This document shows, in pieces, positions 28,380-39,070 of a stretch of 64,000 nt of DNA. The DNA is from Xiphias gladius. Its lineage: Eukaryota > Chordata > Actinopteri > Istiophoriformes > Xiphiidae. Position numbers and translations under genes: made by a program. The notes beneath the pieces are model-generated. The model saw only the letters and a program-made list of their open reading frames with translations. It did not search any database and was not told the DNA's origin. Where the stretch lies: assembly GCF_016859285.1 (NCBI RefSeq), contig NC_053420.1, positions 9,310,001 to 9,374,000 on the forward strand. Direction: 5' to 3'. How positions within the stretch are numbered: the first letter of the stretch is position 1; the number at the start of each line of letters is the position of its first letter.

Positions 28380-29117
28380 ATCCACCGTTTGCTGCTGCCG
28401 CCACAACTGCAGTTTTGAGAAGCTCCGGCGCATACTGCAGGCCACCATGATACACGAGATACAGCCCCGTGGTCAATTTTCAGTGAACTCCTTGGAGTTC
28501 CCCAGTTTGTTTGTTTGTTTGTGTCACTTTGCACTACAAGCACATGCGCAAGCGCGTGCGCTGATGGGGATGAAAGGTGGATGACGTCAGACCCGGTTGG
28601 CATGCCAACTCAGAGAATGGGGCTCAGAATCCGAAAAACAGAGCGGCCGGGGTGGTTTTAGTGGAGGGAAAACGAAGGCCAGGCTGCTCTCATGCAACAG
28701 CTTTTCATGATGTTCATATTTCTACATATCTGCCAGTATACCGCCAGAAGCTACAGGCTATTAACCTCACCTGAAGGACTAATAGCACTGACTGACTGAT
28801 ATTGACTTATCCAACTTTATGGAAACCCGTGAATTATGAAACTCCACGTTAGTTTTTACACGATATGTAAACTGGTGCATCCACAGTTGCCCCTTTACCA
28901 CCCTTCAAGGACAGAAAGGTGAGAATACAAGTGACAGTGAACCACAGCTGGAAAGTCTTGCAACACACAATGCCGAGGTAACATCCGAAGGGGTTACCGG
29001 GGAAACCACCGTCGCCATGGAGACTGCATCACAAGGCGGGCTCAATGAGCAGGGGGGGCGGGGCGTGCCGCACGGTCTCCCTCCTTTCACTCGCGTTGTT
29101 TTCATGCTGTCGCCAAC
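28380..29117 (+). promoter_or_regulatory. Orphan CpG-rich promoter-like block
   Basis: A locally GC- and CpG-rich stretch left of the kcna3 3' end. It contains an NRF1-like GCGCGTGCGC (about 28552-28561), a perfect CRE octamer TGACGTCA (28582-28589), a 14-bp perfect palindrome (28596-28609), an RFX X-box-like GTTACCGGGGAAAC (28993-29006, one mismatch), a weaker X-box GTCGCCATGGAGAC (29011-29024), a GC box (29052-29065) and a pyrimidine-rich start-like tract just before the reading frame at 29118. Neither channel gene explains it. It may drive an unknown plus-strand transcript. Confidence 0.4.
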
Positions 29118-29168
29118 ATGACCTCAAACGCACGTTTATTCACTTCGCTGCGGACGACATTTGCAAGG
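29118..29168 (+). CDS. Candidate first coding exon of an unidentified plus-strand gene (partial)
   Basis: An ATG in good context (A at -3) is followed by 17 codons, MTSNARLFTSLRTTFAR, then AGG|GTATGG, a reasonable donor in phase 0. The peptide is Ser/Thr/Arg-rich with no acidic residue, as in mitochondrial presequences. An upstream ATG at 29104 gives a 5-codon uORF ending in TGA over this ATG. A strong acceptor-like tract at about 29665-29696 would hit a stop after four codons, so the next exon is not identified. I do not recognise the protein, and the exon may be spurious. Confidence 0.25.
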
Positions 29169-29670
29169 GTATGGGTATTTATCCAAAGGCGATAATGACA
29201 TTTCGAGTCGGGATCACTTAATTTTCGTTTTATTTAGTATAGGCTATATAGGCAGTTCTGAATAAAAATACAGTTTTACGTAAAGCTCGACTTACAATTT
29301 ATGATAAGCGTTTCCATCCACACCACTCTGCGGTTTATCACCTGAATAATAATCTGAACAAGACTCAGGAGTCCAACATCTCGACAGGTTACGATATTGA
29401 ATATAACCTAAACAGGCATTTGGTTATGTAAATGGCCAGAGTCTACTCATCACATGACTGGACAATGAAACTCTTCTTTCCACGAAGCCCGGGACGTCGC
29501 TTTCTGACTGACGGGTGGATGCGATGCAGTAGACTGCATGCTACACGTGTATCCCGGTCATGACCACCGACGTCTTTCGCATTATAACAGCAGGATATGT
29601 AGGCGTCATGTGGCACTATACACTGTAAAAATATCGGTTTTAACAAGTCGCTTAACTGTTTTTAACTGTT

Positions 29671-29682
29671 TTTATTTTTATT
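29671..29682 (-). terminator. Tandem poly(A) signals (AATAAA x2), likely kcna3 3' end
   Basis: Two adjoining TTTATT hexamers on the plus strand read as AATAAA twice on the minus strand, about 340 nt past the kcna3 stop codon. They are the nearest canonical signals I found downstream of kcna3, predicting a short 3' UTR. Other sites further left could also be used. Confidence 0.45.
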
Positions 29683-29823
29683 TTCTGACAACAGCTGGGA
29701 CCGAAATGAATACTCCTCCAGTGTAAATGTTTTATGGGTCACATTAATACTTCTTGATCTCTTAGAAATACTGGGGTCATGTGAATCTACACTGGAGACA
29801 AGTAGAATGATGATATATATATA

Positions 29824-29863
29824 TTTTTTTTTAAATTTCGCATTTGCGTAAATTTAAAAAAAA
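29824..29863. other. Near-perfect palindrome in the kcna3 3' flank
   Basis: A T-run plus AAATTT arm, then CGCA-TT-TGCG, then an AAATTT plus A-run arm, with one unpaired base. It lies about 160 nt downstream of the kcna3 stop, within the predicted 3' UTR, and would fold as a long AU-rich stem. Confidence 0.7.
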
Positions 29864-30019
29864 GAAAGAAAAAAAAAGCAGAAATTACTTGTTAAAACGG
29901 ACATTTACGCAGCGTTCATCCACAGATATGGACTGACACATTACGGTTGGTTATATAAAAATATATATATCAAAGCTGCTGTTCCTTCATGCTCCATCAA
30001 TGACCCGTTTTTGGCCGAT

Positions 30020-31468
30020 TTACACGTCTGTGAAGATCTTTCTGATGTTCACGCAGTTCTGGTTGTCTTCGGTGGTGAAGTTGGGCTGTTTGAACGTACT
30101 GTTGATGCCCTCCTCTGTCACCACGTACTCAGACTTGCTGAGGGACGAGGAGCTGCAGGACCCCCTCAGCTCCTCTGAGGGAAGGTGCTCACAGCTGCCT
30201 GTGTTCAGGTACTGTGGGTGCTCCTCTCCCTCAGTCTCCCGGTGGTAAAAGTAATTGAAATTGGACACAATCACTGGCACGGGTAAGGCAATTGTCAGCA
30301 CGCCTGCTATTGCGCACAGCGACCCCACTATTTTCCCACCGATGGTCACCGGATGCATGTCCCCGTATCCGACTGTGGTCATGGTGACAACTGCCCACCA
30401 GAACGCATCTGGGATGCTGGTGAAGCTGGACGAGGGGTCGTCTGCCTCCGCAAAGTAAACGGCGCTGGAGAAGAGAATAACTCCGATGAAGAGGAAGAAT
30501 ATGAGCAAACCGAGCTCCCGCATGCTGGCCTTGAGGGTCTGTCCCAGGATCTGGAGTCCCTTTGAGTGCCGAGAGAGCTTAAAAATGCGAAAGACCCTCA
30601 CCAGCCTGATCACCCTCAGGATGGCGAGGGACATCGCCTGCTGGCCGCCGTTGGTTTGCCTCTCGGCCAGCTCTGTCCCCAACGTGATGAAGTAGGGGAT
30701 TATGGCGACAATGTCGATGATATTCATGATGTTTTTGGAGAAGGAAGTTTTGCTGGGGCAGGCGAAAAATCTGACCAGCAGCTCGAAGGAGAACCAGATG
30801 ATGCACAGAGTCTCTATGACGAAGAAGGGGTCTGTGAACGGGCTTGGCACGTAGGGAGCAGTGCCGTTGACCGTGGGTGCCACCGTGGCTTGGTCCCTCT
30901 CGTCCCGAAATTCCGGGAGAGTCTCCATGCAGAAAATGACGATTGAAATCAAAATAACGAGCACTGAAACGATGGCTATCCCTCTGGCCGGCCCAGAGCT
31001 TTCGGGGTACTCAAACAAAAGCCAAACCTGCTTCTGGAAATCATTTTTGGGCAGTACGCGGTCCTCCTCTTTTATAAACCCCTCGTCCTCTCGGAATTTC
31101 TCCATAGCCTCCTCTCCCAGTTGGTAAAACCTAATCTCCTCGGAGAAAATATCAATGGGGACGTTAACAGGTCTCCGTATGCGCCCCCCCGACTGGTAGT
31201 AGTACAGGATGGCGTCAAAGCTCGGTCTGTTCCTGTCGAAGAAGTACTCGTTCCTCAGTGGGTCAAAGTAGCGCATCCTTTTGCTGGGGTCCCCCAGCAG
31301 CGTGTCTGGGAACTGGCTGAAAGTTTTCAGTTGCGTCTCGAAGCGCAAACCCGAAATGTTGACCACCACCCTCTCGCAGCATCCCTGGCGACCGCGCTCG
31401 TATCGATCCACCGACAGGTGAGGCGCCGAGAGCACGGCGGACTCCTCCGGGATGTTTTCCACCGTCAT
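30020..31468 (-). CDS. kcna3: Voltage-gated K+ channel Kv1.3 (Shaker family), complete single-exon CDS, 482 aa
   Basis: Delayed-rectifier K+ channel subunit; in mammals it sets membrane potential in lymphocytes and some neurons and shows C-type inactivation. Visible: N-terminal DRYE (21-24, shared with human Kv1.3), T1 domain (about 31-125), S1 (163-184), a short S1-S2 loop with sequon N201-G-T, S2, S3, S4 with R285, R288, R291 and R294, S5, filter TVGYGD (365-370) followed by M-H-P, the histidine typical of Kv1.3 (H372), S6 with PVP, and PDZ ligand FTDV. The tail [12 protein letters not shown] matches the Kv1.3 signature. The protein is clearly shorter than mammalian Kv1.3 because the Gly/Pro-rich N-terminal extension is missing. 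The ATG at 31468 is the only plausible start: an in-frame TGA lies at 31531-31529 with no ATG between. The frame is intronless, like mammalian KCNA3. Confidence 0.97.
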   Translation of the reverse strand: MTVENIPEESAVLSAPHLSVDRYERGRQGCCERVVVNISGLRFETQLKTFSQFPDTLLGDPSKRMRYFDPLRNEYFFDRNRPSFDAILYYYQSGGRIRRPVNVPIDIFSEEIRFYQLGEEAMEKFREDEGFIKEEDRVLPKNDFQKQVWLLFEYPESSGPARGIAIVSVLVILISIVIFCMETLPEFRDERDQATVAPTVNGTAPYVPSPFTDPFFVIETLCIIWFSFELLVRFFACPSKTSFSKNIMNIIDIVAIIPYFITLGTELAERQTNGGQQAMSLAILRVIRLVRVFRIFKLSRHSKGLQILGQTLKASMRELGLLIFFLFIGVILFSSAVYFAEADDPSSSFTSIPDAFWWAVVTMTTVGYGDMHPVTIGGKIVGSLCAIAGVLTIALPVPVIVSNFNYFYHRETEGEEHPQYLNTGSCEHLPSEELRGSCSSSSLSKSEYVVTEEGINSTFKQPNFTTEDNQNCVNIRKIFTDV

Positions 31469-31491
31469 GACGCCCTCCTCCGCCTCAGCAT
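31465..31491 (-). promoter_or_regulatory. uORF overlapping the kcna3 start codon (ATGA overlap)
   Basis: An ATG at 31491 (G at -3) opens an 8-codon frame, MLRRRRAS, whose TGA shares bases with the kcna3 ATG (sequence TCATGA). It is in a different frame from kcna3. If the region is transcribed contiguously, ribosomes using it would terminate exactly on the main start. Four consecutive arginines stand out. The function is inferred. Confidence 0.5.
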
Positions 31492-32325
31492 AACCCCGGC
31501 TCGTCGGTGGCGGACGCGGGCGACTGGTTCACGCTGGAGGTCCGCTCATCCATACAGGTGGTTTTCGGTCTTGGGGGGTGGGGGGCAGAGTGCGCCACGC
31601 CTCTCTCAGCCAAAGCCTACAGCTTTGGGGAGCCGAGGGTGACGCCACGTCCATCGCTTCTAATCATCACCTATCCGTGCGTATCCACGCGCTGAAGCGC
31701 TGCACTCCCCTCTGCTTTTTTTTTTTTTTTTTTTGACAACAAGTCGACACCCGCCCACGGCGTCCATATGTCCGACATACGTCCACCACCCGCCCAATAG
31801 GAAAGGAACTCGACTCTCGATGTCGAGCGCGCAACCTTCGTTCAAACGCGGTGGAAGAAAAACACTTGATGCGTCACCTGTTTGATCCACGTTACATTAC
31901 CCCCCCGGGCAACAGATAACAGATACGGCACTGCCCCACAATCAGGGGATGGCAGCGGCACTAAAAGCCCGGCGTGAACCCAAACCGGATCACCTTTTAC
32001 TTCATTTGCACGCAAAAGGGAAAACCAATAACACGGGGCCAATAACAACTCTTTGCTCTGCAATGAAGTCCAGCAGTGTTCGCGTCTAACACTTTTGACG
32101 AAGAGCGAGTCGTCGCTCCACTTTTCCCACAGACATTCAGCGGATGAAAGGGCTTTTTCTGGGGGGGGGGTTGTTTGTTTGTTTGTTTGTTTTTGCTGCA
32201 ACTGTCAACACAGACATGCACGGTGGACGTGAGGCTACTCGCTGTCCCAAAAGCGACGCATACAGCAGACTATTTCGATGCCTGCTCTTGTGTCGGGCGT
32301 CTCGTGTCTTGTTGAGGGGGCACTG
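31492..32325 (-). promoter_or_regulatory. CpG-rich 5' flank and likely promoter region of kcna3
   Basis: The high CpG content of the kcna3 CDS 5' end continues into this flank. It includes a T-run at about 31718-31734 and a GTTT tandem at about 32172-32195. No clear TATA box was seen. Plus-strand frames here, and the long antisense frame over the kcna3 5' end, have no recognisable domain. Confidence 0.4.
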
Positions 32326-32342
32326 CTCTCCATGGTGCTGAA
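32326..32342 (-). promoter_or_regulatory. REST/NRSF (RE1) consensus match
   Basis: On the minus strand TTCAGCACC-AT-GGAGAG fits the 17-bp consensus NTYAGMRCCNNRGMSAG at every position and continues with a C, as in strong sites. It lies about 860 bp upstream of the kcna3 ATG on the same strand. RE1 elements recruit REST to silence neuronal genes outside neurons, which is plausible for a K+ channel. No comparable full site was found near kcna2. Confidence 0.55.
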
Positions 32343-32422
32343 AACAAGCGCGCACCAGTTCGTAAATCAGTGCGCGCTCCCCTCGACAAAATGAGTGTGT
32401 TTAGTTTGGTAGGAGCACAGTC

Positions 32423-32424
<2 letters not shown>

Positions 32425-32465
<41 letters not shown>

Positions 32466-32467
32466 GT
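32425..32467. repeat. (GT)n microsatellite
   Basis: About 43 nt of near-pure GT about 1 kb upstream of the kcna3 ATG. Confidence 0.9.
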
Positions 32468-34024
32468 CTAAAGATGCGTTTTGCAGACACTGGGAACATG
32501 AAAGGGGGAAGTCTCGGGATCGGTCAACACAAATCCAGCCCTTCCCCTGTATGTGGAGATAGAATCGCCTCAAAGAAGCGTCCCAAGTGTCAGCCTCTGT
32601 TACAGCTGTGATCCGTGACGAAAAATGCGAAGCCGGTGTTGCCTGTAATTCATGCTGACAGGCCCTGATCAGAGGCGTGGGGTTAATGAGTTACAAATGG
32701 GATTCAAGTGGAATGCACGATTTGCTCTGTTTTTATTTGTATTGGGCCACTCCGGGGTTTTTCATTTCCGCATGTGAGACCCAAAGGGGGAAAAGCTGAG
32801 CCTCTCTTCTATCCAAATATGGCAACATCTACTCAACTATGAACATACTCAGAAAATCCTCTTAAAGCGGATGACACTGATCTAAAAAACCTATTGACCT
32901 CTTTTACAGCTGCCTGGAAAAAAAGAAAAAAAAAAAAAGAAAAAAAAGGTAGTTCTAGGGCATGGGAAAACCTCTAACTATCAGGAATACTGTCCATAAA
33001 GAGAAAAGTAGACGTTAGCAGTAGGCATATAATAAAACTGAGGTAATAAATTTCAGTTTGTTAGCCTGCGTTTAAAAATATCCAGGCAAAAAACAAATCC
33101 CACAATTTTACTCCATTTAACTCTTTCGCTGCTAGTTGAGGAACCACGACACTGGAACCCCATGGTTAAACCTCCTCTTAAGATTTAACCAGGGACCTGA
33201 AAGTTGGAGACTTCACGTTGGTACTTCCTGACAGGATTTCAGAAGTACTGAGGTCTCCAGTCCAAATTGCCAGCATGCAATCTCCTAGGAAAGTTTTGAG
33301 CGTTCACCGAATGCTTGCGAAACTATTCATTAAACTGTTTTAGAGTTATATATTCCGTACAAGTCTTTCACAGCGATCTGAATGCTTTTTTTAAAGACTT
33401 CTCTACACTGCCACGCGGAAAAAATACAAAATTTAAAGACAATCAGAACAAGACTACGTATAACTTGTGTGTAATTGTTATGTTAACTCCTCCTCAGGTT
33501 GAGTCAGATGTCCAAATTCTCGGGCATAATACCGAGGACATGAGTTCAGTGTCCTCAGCTGTATCTATTGCCCCGTTCCTGAGTGTTATATGGAAATATT
33601 AGCACAGAATGAATTCATGCCTACATGTCATAAACAACTAGATCAGGAAACTATGAAGCGAACACATACCAAAAAAATGCACTGAAAAAAAATAAGAAGG
33701 GCTGAATTTCCTTATCACTACAGTGTTGACTGCAGATTTCTTCATAATCTCGCATTTTGTTTTCATTATTCATAGCAGACTGTTATGTACAAAACACGCA
33801 ATACAAAAAAGTTGACTTTTACTTAACCTCAGAGTAACAATGCTGCACTTATTTCCACTAAATTAAAATATTGGAATTCCTCTTATGTCCTTTGCTTCTG
33901 CAGATAACTTGGTCATCATTCTTCCCCCATTTTTTTTTTTTTTTTTTTTTTTAGTCCCTCAGCGCAGTGCAGAGGTGGAGTGACCTTTCCCTCCTCAGTC
34001 AGATGAGAGTCTGTCCTCATTTTC
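32468..34024. other. Non-coding, nothing recognised
   Basis: No supported gene. A-rich tract at about 32921-32947 and a T22-type run at about 33931-33952. Confidence 0.5.
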
Positions 34025-34290
34025 CACAAAGGCTGAAACAATGAGCCAATTAATCAATTAGTCAACTGAAAGAAAATTAAGGCAACTTTGTTGATGATTA
34101 ATTAATTGTTTAAGTCACTTGTGAACCATTCTCTGCTTCCAGCTTCTCCAATATGATGATTTTGCTGGTTTCTCAGTTTTGTACCTTTATAAACTGAATT
34201 TCTTCTGGTTTTGGACTGTCGGTTGCACAAAACAAGACAAAACAAAACAAGACATCTGAAGTTGTCCCCCTAATTGCAGCCCAATTTTTC
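34025..34290. repeat. 'gattaatcgatta' dispersed repeat, copy 2
   Basis: Shares 'ttctggttttggactgt' and 'acaaaacaagacatctgaag' with copy 1 in the same orientation, with a local duplication of 'acaaaacaagac'. Confidence 0.55.
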
Positions 34291-36023
34291 ACATTCTGTA
34301 TGTCAACCACATCCACAGACACAAATGAGGCACTTTCTATCAAAATGCTGAGACGAGGGATGGTATTACTTAATTTTTCTTGATTTATTTTGTAGCACTA
34401 TGAACTATGTGCTACTTGTGATGACTTTCTTTTTTTTTCTTTTTTTTTTATATTGAAAATGTTAATCTAGGGATTAAATACAGACTTGTCAACACAGGCA
34501 TTGATTTTGTCCTCCATTTGGTTTCAAAAGACTGATAGCTGAGTGATGTATACATAGACATGCATATAGATTTCTAAATGACTGTCAATACAATACAGCC
34601 ACACCTGCGCATCCAGAAGTTGTATCTCAGAAAGCATGGGAAGTTTTGTCTGGGTTGTCGTCTCCATGGCAACAAAACATCAAGTGTTTTGTAAAGAGAA
34701 AAGGAGTGAAGTTGAAAAAGTTACATAATTTCCGGTTCAACTCATGCAGGAGCGAGTAGAACAGAGACTATTTTTCGTTTTCCCACTGAGGAATGAACAC
34801 ATTACATATCAGGATTAAAAGGAACCAGCCTGTTTTCTTTTTTGTGCGTGTGTGTGCCGACTACAAGGCCATTTATCAAACACACAGCAATCGGCTCAAC
34901 AAAAAGGAACAGATATAAAGCTTAGACCCTGGGAAGCAGAGACACTTTCATTTCACAACAACAGTCGTTATCGAACAGCGTTTGGCTATAATGCCTCCCC
35001 ACCCCCAACCCCCACCCCCACCCCCACTCCCCGTTCCCTCTCTGTTTCTTCTCCTCTTTTATCCAATTCACTCTCCATTTTAACATAATGACTATAAATA
35101 CATTTAACTTAAATTCCTCTGGGCCATGAAAGCAGTATTTACGCTTGTAAACACGGACCAATCGAGCGTATCCGCTCAGGGTCTGATTTCAGATTCGGAG
35201 AAAAATCTGTTTTGATTTGCTCTGTAGCTGATGAACCTTTGAATAATATGATTGTCAGGGATAACGATAATTAACTAGCAGAGCGGCAGACAGTCTCTTA
35301 CATAAAGTGAAATGCTGTCCTGATTACATTGTTATGAGTCTGAACGCATGTGGTGGCTTCTTTAGGTTTAAGAGAGAGAGAGAGATAATGTTATAATTGC
35401 ATTGTTATAATGCGATTCCCACTCAGATAACATCAGTGTAAGAGCCAAGGTGTGAGCAGTCATTAAACTACAGATGATTTATTGTCTTTGTAAACACAAG
35501 TCAAAGATTTTCCCTAGATACTGACCTTGTTGTACACATGCCCATGTCTAATCTCACATGCATTCACAAATGCTTAATAGCGTTCCTGTTCCACAAGGTC
35601 ATTCAGTCCAGTTTATCTAAAATTTTCAAGCCCATTCTGTTGGCTGCCTGCTGAGGTTAAAACAGGCCTATTATATATCCAAACCTCTTGAGCTGAAAGC
35701 AGCTAAAGATAGACTTTTTATCAGTCTGGGAAGTTAAAAAAATGACTTATTAACTCTGACAGAGGCTGGAATTTTAAGTGACGTTACAAATGACATTGTG
35801 CGTCTGGTCGGGAGGGGAACGAGGGCATTTGATATAATAATCCCTTCCAAAAAATCTTAAGTGCATTTTTCATTCTTCAACATTTGTAGACAGTGTCAGG
35901 GAAAAGAAGGCTGGTTTCCATCAACGGTGACAATGCTTGGACTGCTCTTTGAGTAATGAGGAGCAAGGCTTTTTTTTTTTCTGTCTGTTCAGTCTGGCTC
36001 GCAGGCACACGCTGACTGATCAA

Positions 36024-36030
<7 letters not shown>
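34291..36030. other. Non-coding, nothing recognised
   Basis: A CCCCA-rich tract at about 34995-35030 and a T-run at about 35970-35980; no gene supported. Confidence 0.5.

Positions 36031-36061
<31 letters not shown>
36031..36061. repeat. (GA)n microsatellite
   Basis: Pure AG dinucleotides, about 31 nt. Confidence 0.9.
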
Positions 36062-36063
<2 letters not shown>

Positions 36064-36357
36064 ATTGATCAGTCATGCATTGGATGTGATCCCTGCCAGC
36101 GCCGGATCATTACACATTCGCACTGTGCGCTGCCACTGCTACCAGGAGTCAAGGTGAAGGCCAAGGTCATAAATAATGCCTCAGCACTTTCCTTACCAGG
36201 ATTCAAAGCAGCCAACTGAGGGGTTAAATGAGCGTTGTAACTACCGGTTTCTCTTTCAGGCAGTATTTTATTAAAATACAGAAACCTAGCTGACAAATTC
36301 AATCCAGTCATCTCAAGGTCACAAATGAAAGGACTTAATCAATCTATTGCATAATAA

Positions 36358-36366
36358 ATATATATA

Positions 36367-36403
<37 letters not shown>
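36358..36403. repeat. (TA)n microsatellite
   Basis: TA dinucleotides with one 'gca' interruption. Confidence 0.9.
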
Positions 36404-36405
<2 letters not shown>

Positions 36406-36771
36406 TGGATAAACCATTCGCCGTGGTCAGTAAGTCAATTATAAATTTTGGTTTTGTCGAGTAAAAACATGGCTCAGGTGGCCTCAGTGTTTTGTCAGAG
36501 TATATGTGCTTTTGCAAATTGGTAGTATATACACTAAAGGTAATTTGTAGGAGACTGGGTTGCTAAAGGGGATTCAATATTTGCATAAAACGAGTGTGAC
36601 ACACATTGAGGCAGATGAGGGAATTAAACTCAGCATCTGATCAACTTCTGTGCCTTAATGTTGGGTTTGCACCTCAAAAACAAAACACACAAAAACACAG
36701 ACAGCACAGACATGCCACTTAGTGCATACTTATATATAGCGAATATTTATATGTGCACGTGTCATGCACTG

Positions 36772-36831
36772 ACACACTCACACACACACACACACATACA
36801 CACACACACACACACACACATACACACACAG
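36772..36831. repeat. (CA)n microsatellite
   Basis: AC dinucleotides with two TACA interruptions. Confidence 0.9.
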
Positions 36832-37682
36832 AGGCAGAGGCCAGGCAACACAAACTTTCCAAAATAGTCTCTTGCAAATGTTGACAGAGAACAAAAAATG
36901 AAATCTTTTTGCTCAAACACAAATCCCGTCACCGAAAGATTAAAACCTCTGATTAGCATCATCTGACCTTAAACAACACAGGCAGCAAATGTGAATTTTT
37001 ATCAGTGTGCTCTCAACTCAAAGCGGGTCAGAATTGGCATTTGAGGTACGGCCGCAAGCAAGAGTCACGCTATCCTCGGGGATGTGACAGGATGCGATGA
37101 AAGTATCAAGAATTACAGCGCCAGATATGGCATGTGATGGGTACATGTGTCGTTTGCTATTCCTGATGGCATCCCTGCAGTGAAATGTGAAGGTCGTGGG
37201 CAATGAGGAGGGCGTATGTTGGGGAAAAGATCCAGCCTCCTGGATTAGAGATCCCTGGGGAGAATGAGCTCTCTCTGGCCCCTGCATGACATGCTGTCAC
37301 AGATATGGATTGGTAGGGCTACACAGAAAGACCCCCCTGAGCATTGGACCTTTGCTTTATGTCTGACCTGAGGAGAGTTTGTTTTCAGTTGCAGAGAGAC
37401 CACTGGCATGGGGTTGGATGCTAATGAAGTCTCTTCTATTGATTGTGGACTGAGCTTGGTCATATATTTTGTCAAAAATGTTGATGGGAAGGCGGAGATA
37501 TGGCTGAAGAAATCGGGAGAGGAAGGTAGACCCTCTGGGATCTACTTAAACACACACACCTTGTGTTTAAAAGTTGTTTTTTATTTGAGACAGATTGAGA
37601 GTCAAACCTGAATAACAATGAGCTTTAATCAACAAGTCTACAAAAAAACATGCAAGGATTAAATTCTTGCATCCGGTGCAAA
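36832..37682. other. Non-coding, nothing recognised
   Basis: Short frames only; no gene supported. Confidence 0.5.
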
Positions 37683-38275
37683 TTGATTAGGGCTTCTGCT
37701 AAAGATCATTTTCATAACTGATTAATATGCTGATTATCGATTATTTACATTAGATATTTACTCATTTGGCAGATGCTTTCATCCAAAGCAATTTACGGTA
37801 CAATCGAGGGACAACACTAAAGCTGCAGTACGGTAGGAGACCTTAAAGTAAGTGCTGAGTGCTAGATCTATTTAAAAGACAAAGTGCAAGGAGATCAGGT
37901 AGAGAAGTGCACCGAAAGTGTGCAGTAAGTGCTAGTGAGGCATGTTGGGGTGTTAGAGGTGTTCGGAGAGGAGGTTGGGAGAGAGGTTGGCTCTCAGAAG
38001 ACATGAGTCTTCAAGAGTTTCTTTTAAGATAAAGAGGGACGCCAAGGGAAAAAACCAATCATAATTTCCCTGAGCCCAAAGTTATGTCATCATTTAGATT
38101 CCATTTACTATAATGTAAAACAGGTAAGAGCAGCAAATCCTCATACTTGAGAAGCTGGAACAATCAAATGTTTCGGTTTTTTGCTTTATCAGTGAGTCAA
38201 TTATTAACAATCAATTAACAAAGCACTTGAAGATCAATTTATTGTTTACTCACTGCAGCTCTGAAATTGATAGTG
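37683..38275 (-). repeat. 'gattaatcgatta' dispersed repeat, copy 3, split by a younger insertion
   Basis: The left part (37683-37750) and right part (about 38060-38275, with 'gcaaatcctcatacttgagaagctgg' type block) together reproduce the order seen at 43430-43770. The middle is foreign. Confidence 0.5.
37751..38058. mobile_element. Fish dispersed repeat with 'gatgctttcatccaaagca' head
   Basis: The opening 'tcatttggcagatgctttcatccaaagcaattta' type block is a very common fish repeat head, here split into short quoted parts: 'ttcatttggc' and 'tccaaagcaatttac'. It sits inside copy 3 of the older repeat. Class (SINE or DNA element) uncertain. Confidence 0.5.
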
Positions 38276-39070
38276 CAGAGCCTATAGTCGGCAATATCGC
38301 AGAATACATAATATTATTCCTTCAAGTTTTTTTCTAAAATATGTACTAGAAACCGTGCCCTGCTGTATTATTTCTGAAAATGATCAGGTTTGCAACTCCC
38401 TGCAGTAGCTTGTGTCAGAGAAATCTTTGAAGTGCGACCCTCAGTTTTTAAGGAGCAGATGGGCAGGCTAATGTAATTTATGACTGATGCTGTGTGTGTC
38501 TCGCTGCCAAATCACAGTGAGATATGGCAGATCGGCCCGTTTCGGGAATGTAGCAGGTTGAAGCAGGATTCACCAGGATAGAGAGGAGCAAGAACTCAAT
38601 TAAAATCGTTATCACAATAAGCACCGGACATATGCTTATTTGATTTTAAACTTAATTTCTGATTCTCTTGTGCTGTTTACCTGCCAAGATAATGTCGTTA
38701 CTGATCCGCTGCAAGCCACGAGATGCAGGTGTCTCCAAGTATCTCAGCATAAGAATACTGATGCATAATATGATCCACTCATTTAGAAGAAAGTATTTAT
38801 TCAGAGTGTGGGAGGGATTAATCTGACCGATACCTTAGTTTCAGCCCTGACATTGTCAGTGAATGATGCTGATGGTAATACGTTTATTGTGCTAGCAAAC
38901 ACTGCCAAACTGCCATTTAGTGACAAATTATGTATTCCAGAGTAAAGTACCCCAGAGGCATGCCGACCTTTCCAGGAAAAGTCATATGAGTTGAATAAAC
39001 GATCTGTTTCTACATGAGTTTCCAAGTGCTAAATAGAGATTTATCTACTTACTTAACTCTTTCATGGTAC

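Noticed and set aside
28596..28609. NFI or p53 site at the 14-bp palindrome
   Set aside because: NFI needs a longer spacer between TTGGC and GCCAA, and the p53 half-site rule is broken at the outer bases.
29665..29710. Second exon for the candidate gene starting at 29118
   Set aside because: The acceptor looks good, but the joined frame stops after four codons.
30566..30946. 126-codon plus-strand frame antisense to kcna3
   Set aside because: Its composition mirrors the conserved channel codons on the other strand.
31121..31642. 173-codon plus-strand frame antisense to the kcna3 5' end
   Set aside because: A shadow of the GC-rich kcna3 coding strand; no domain and no start or splice context.
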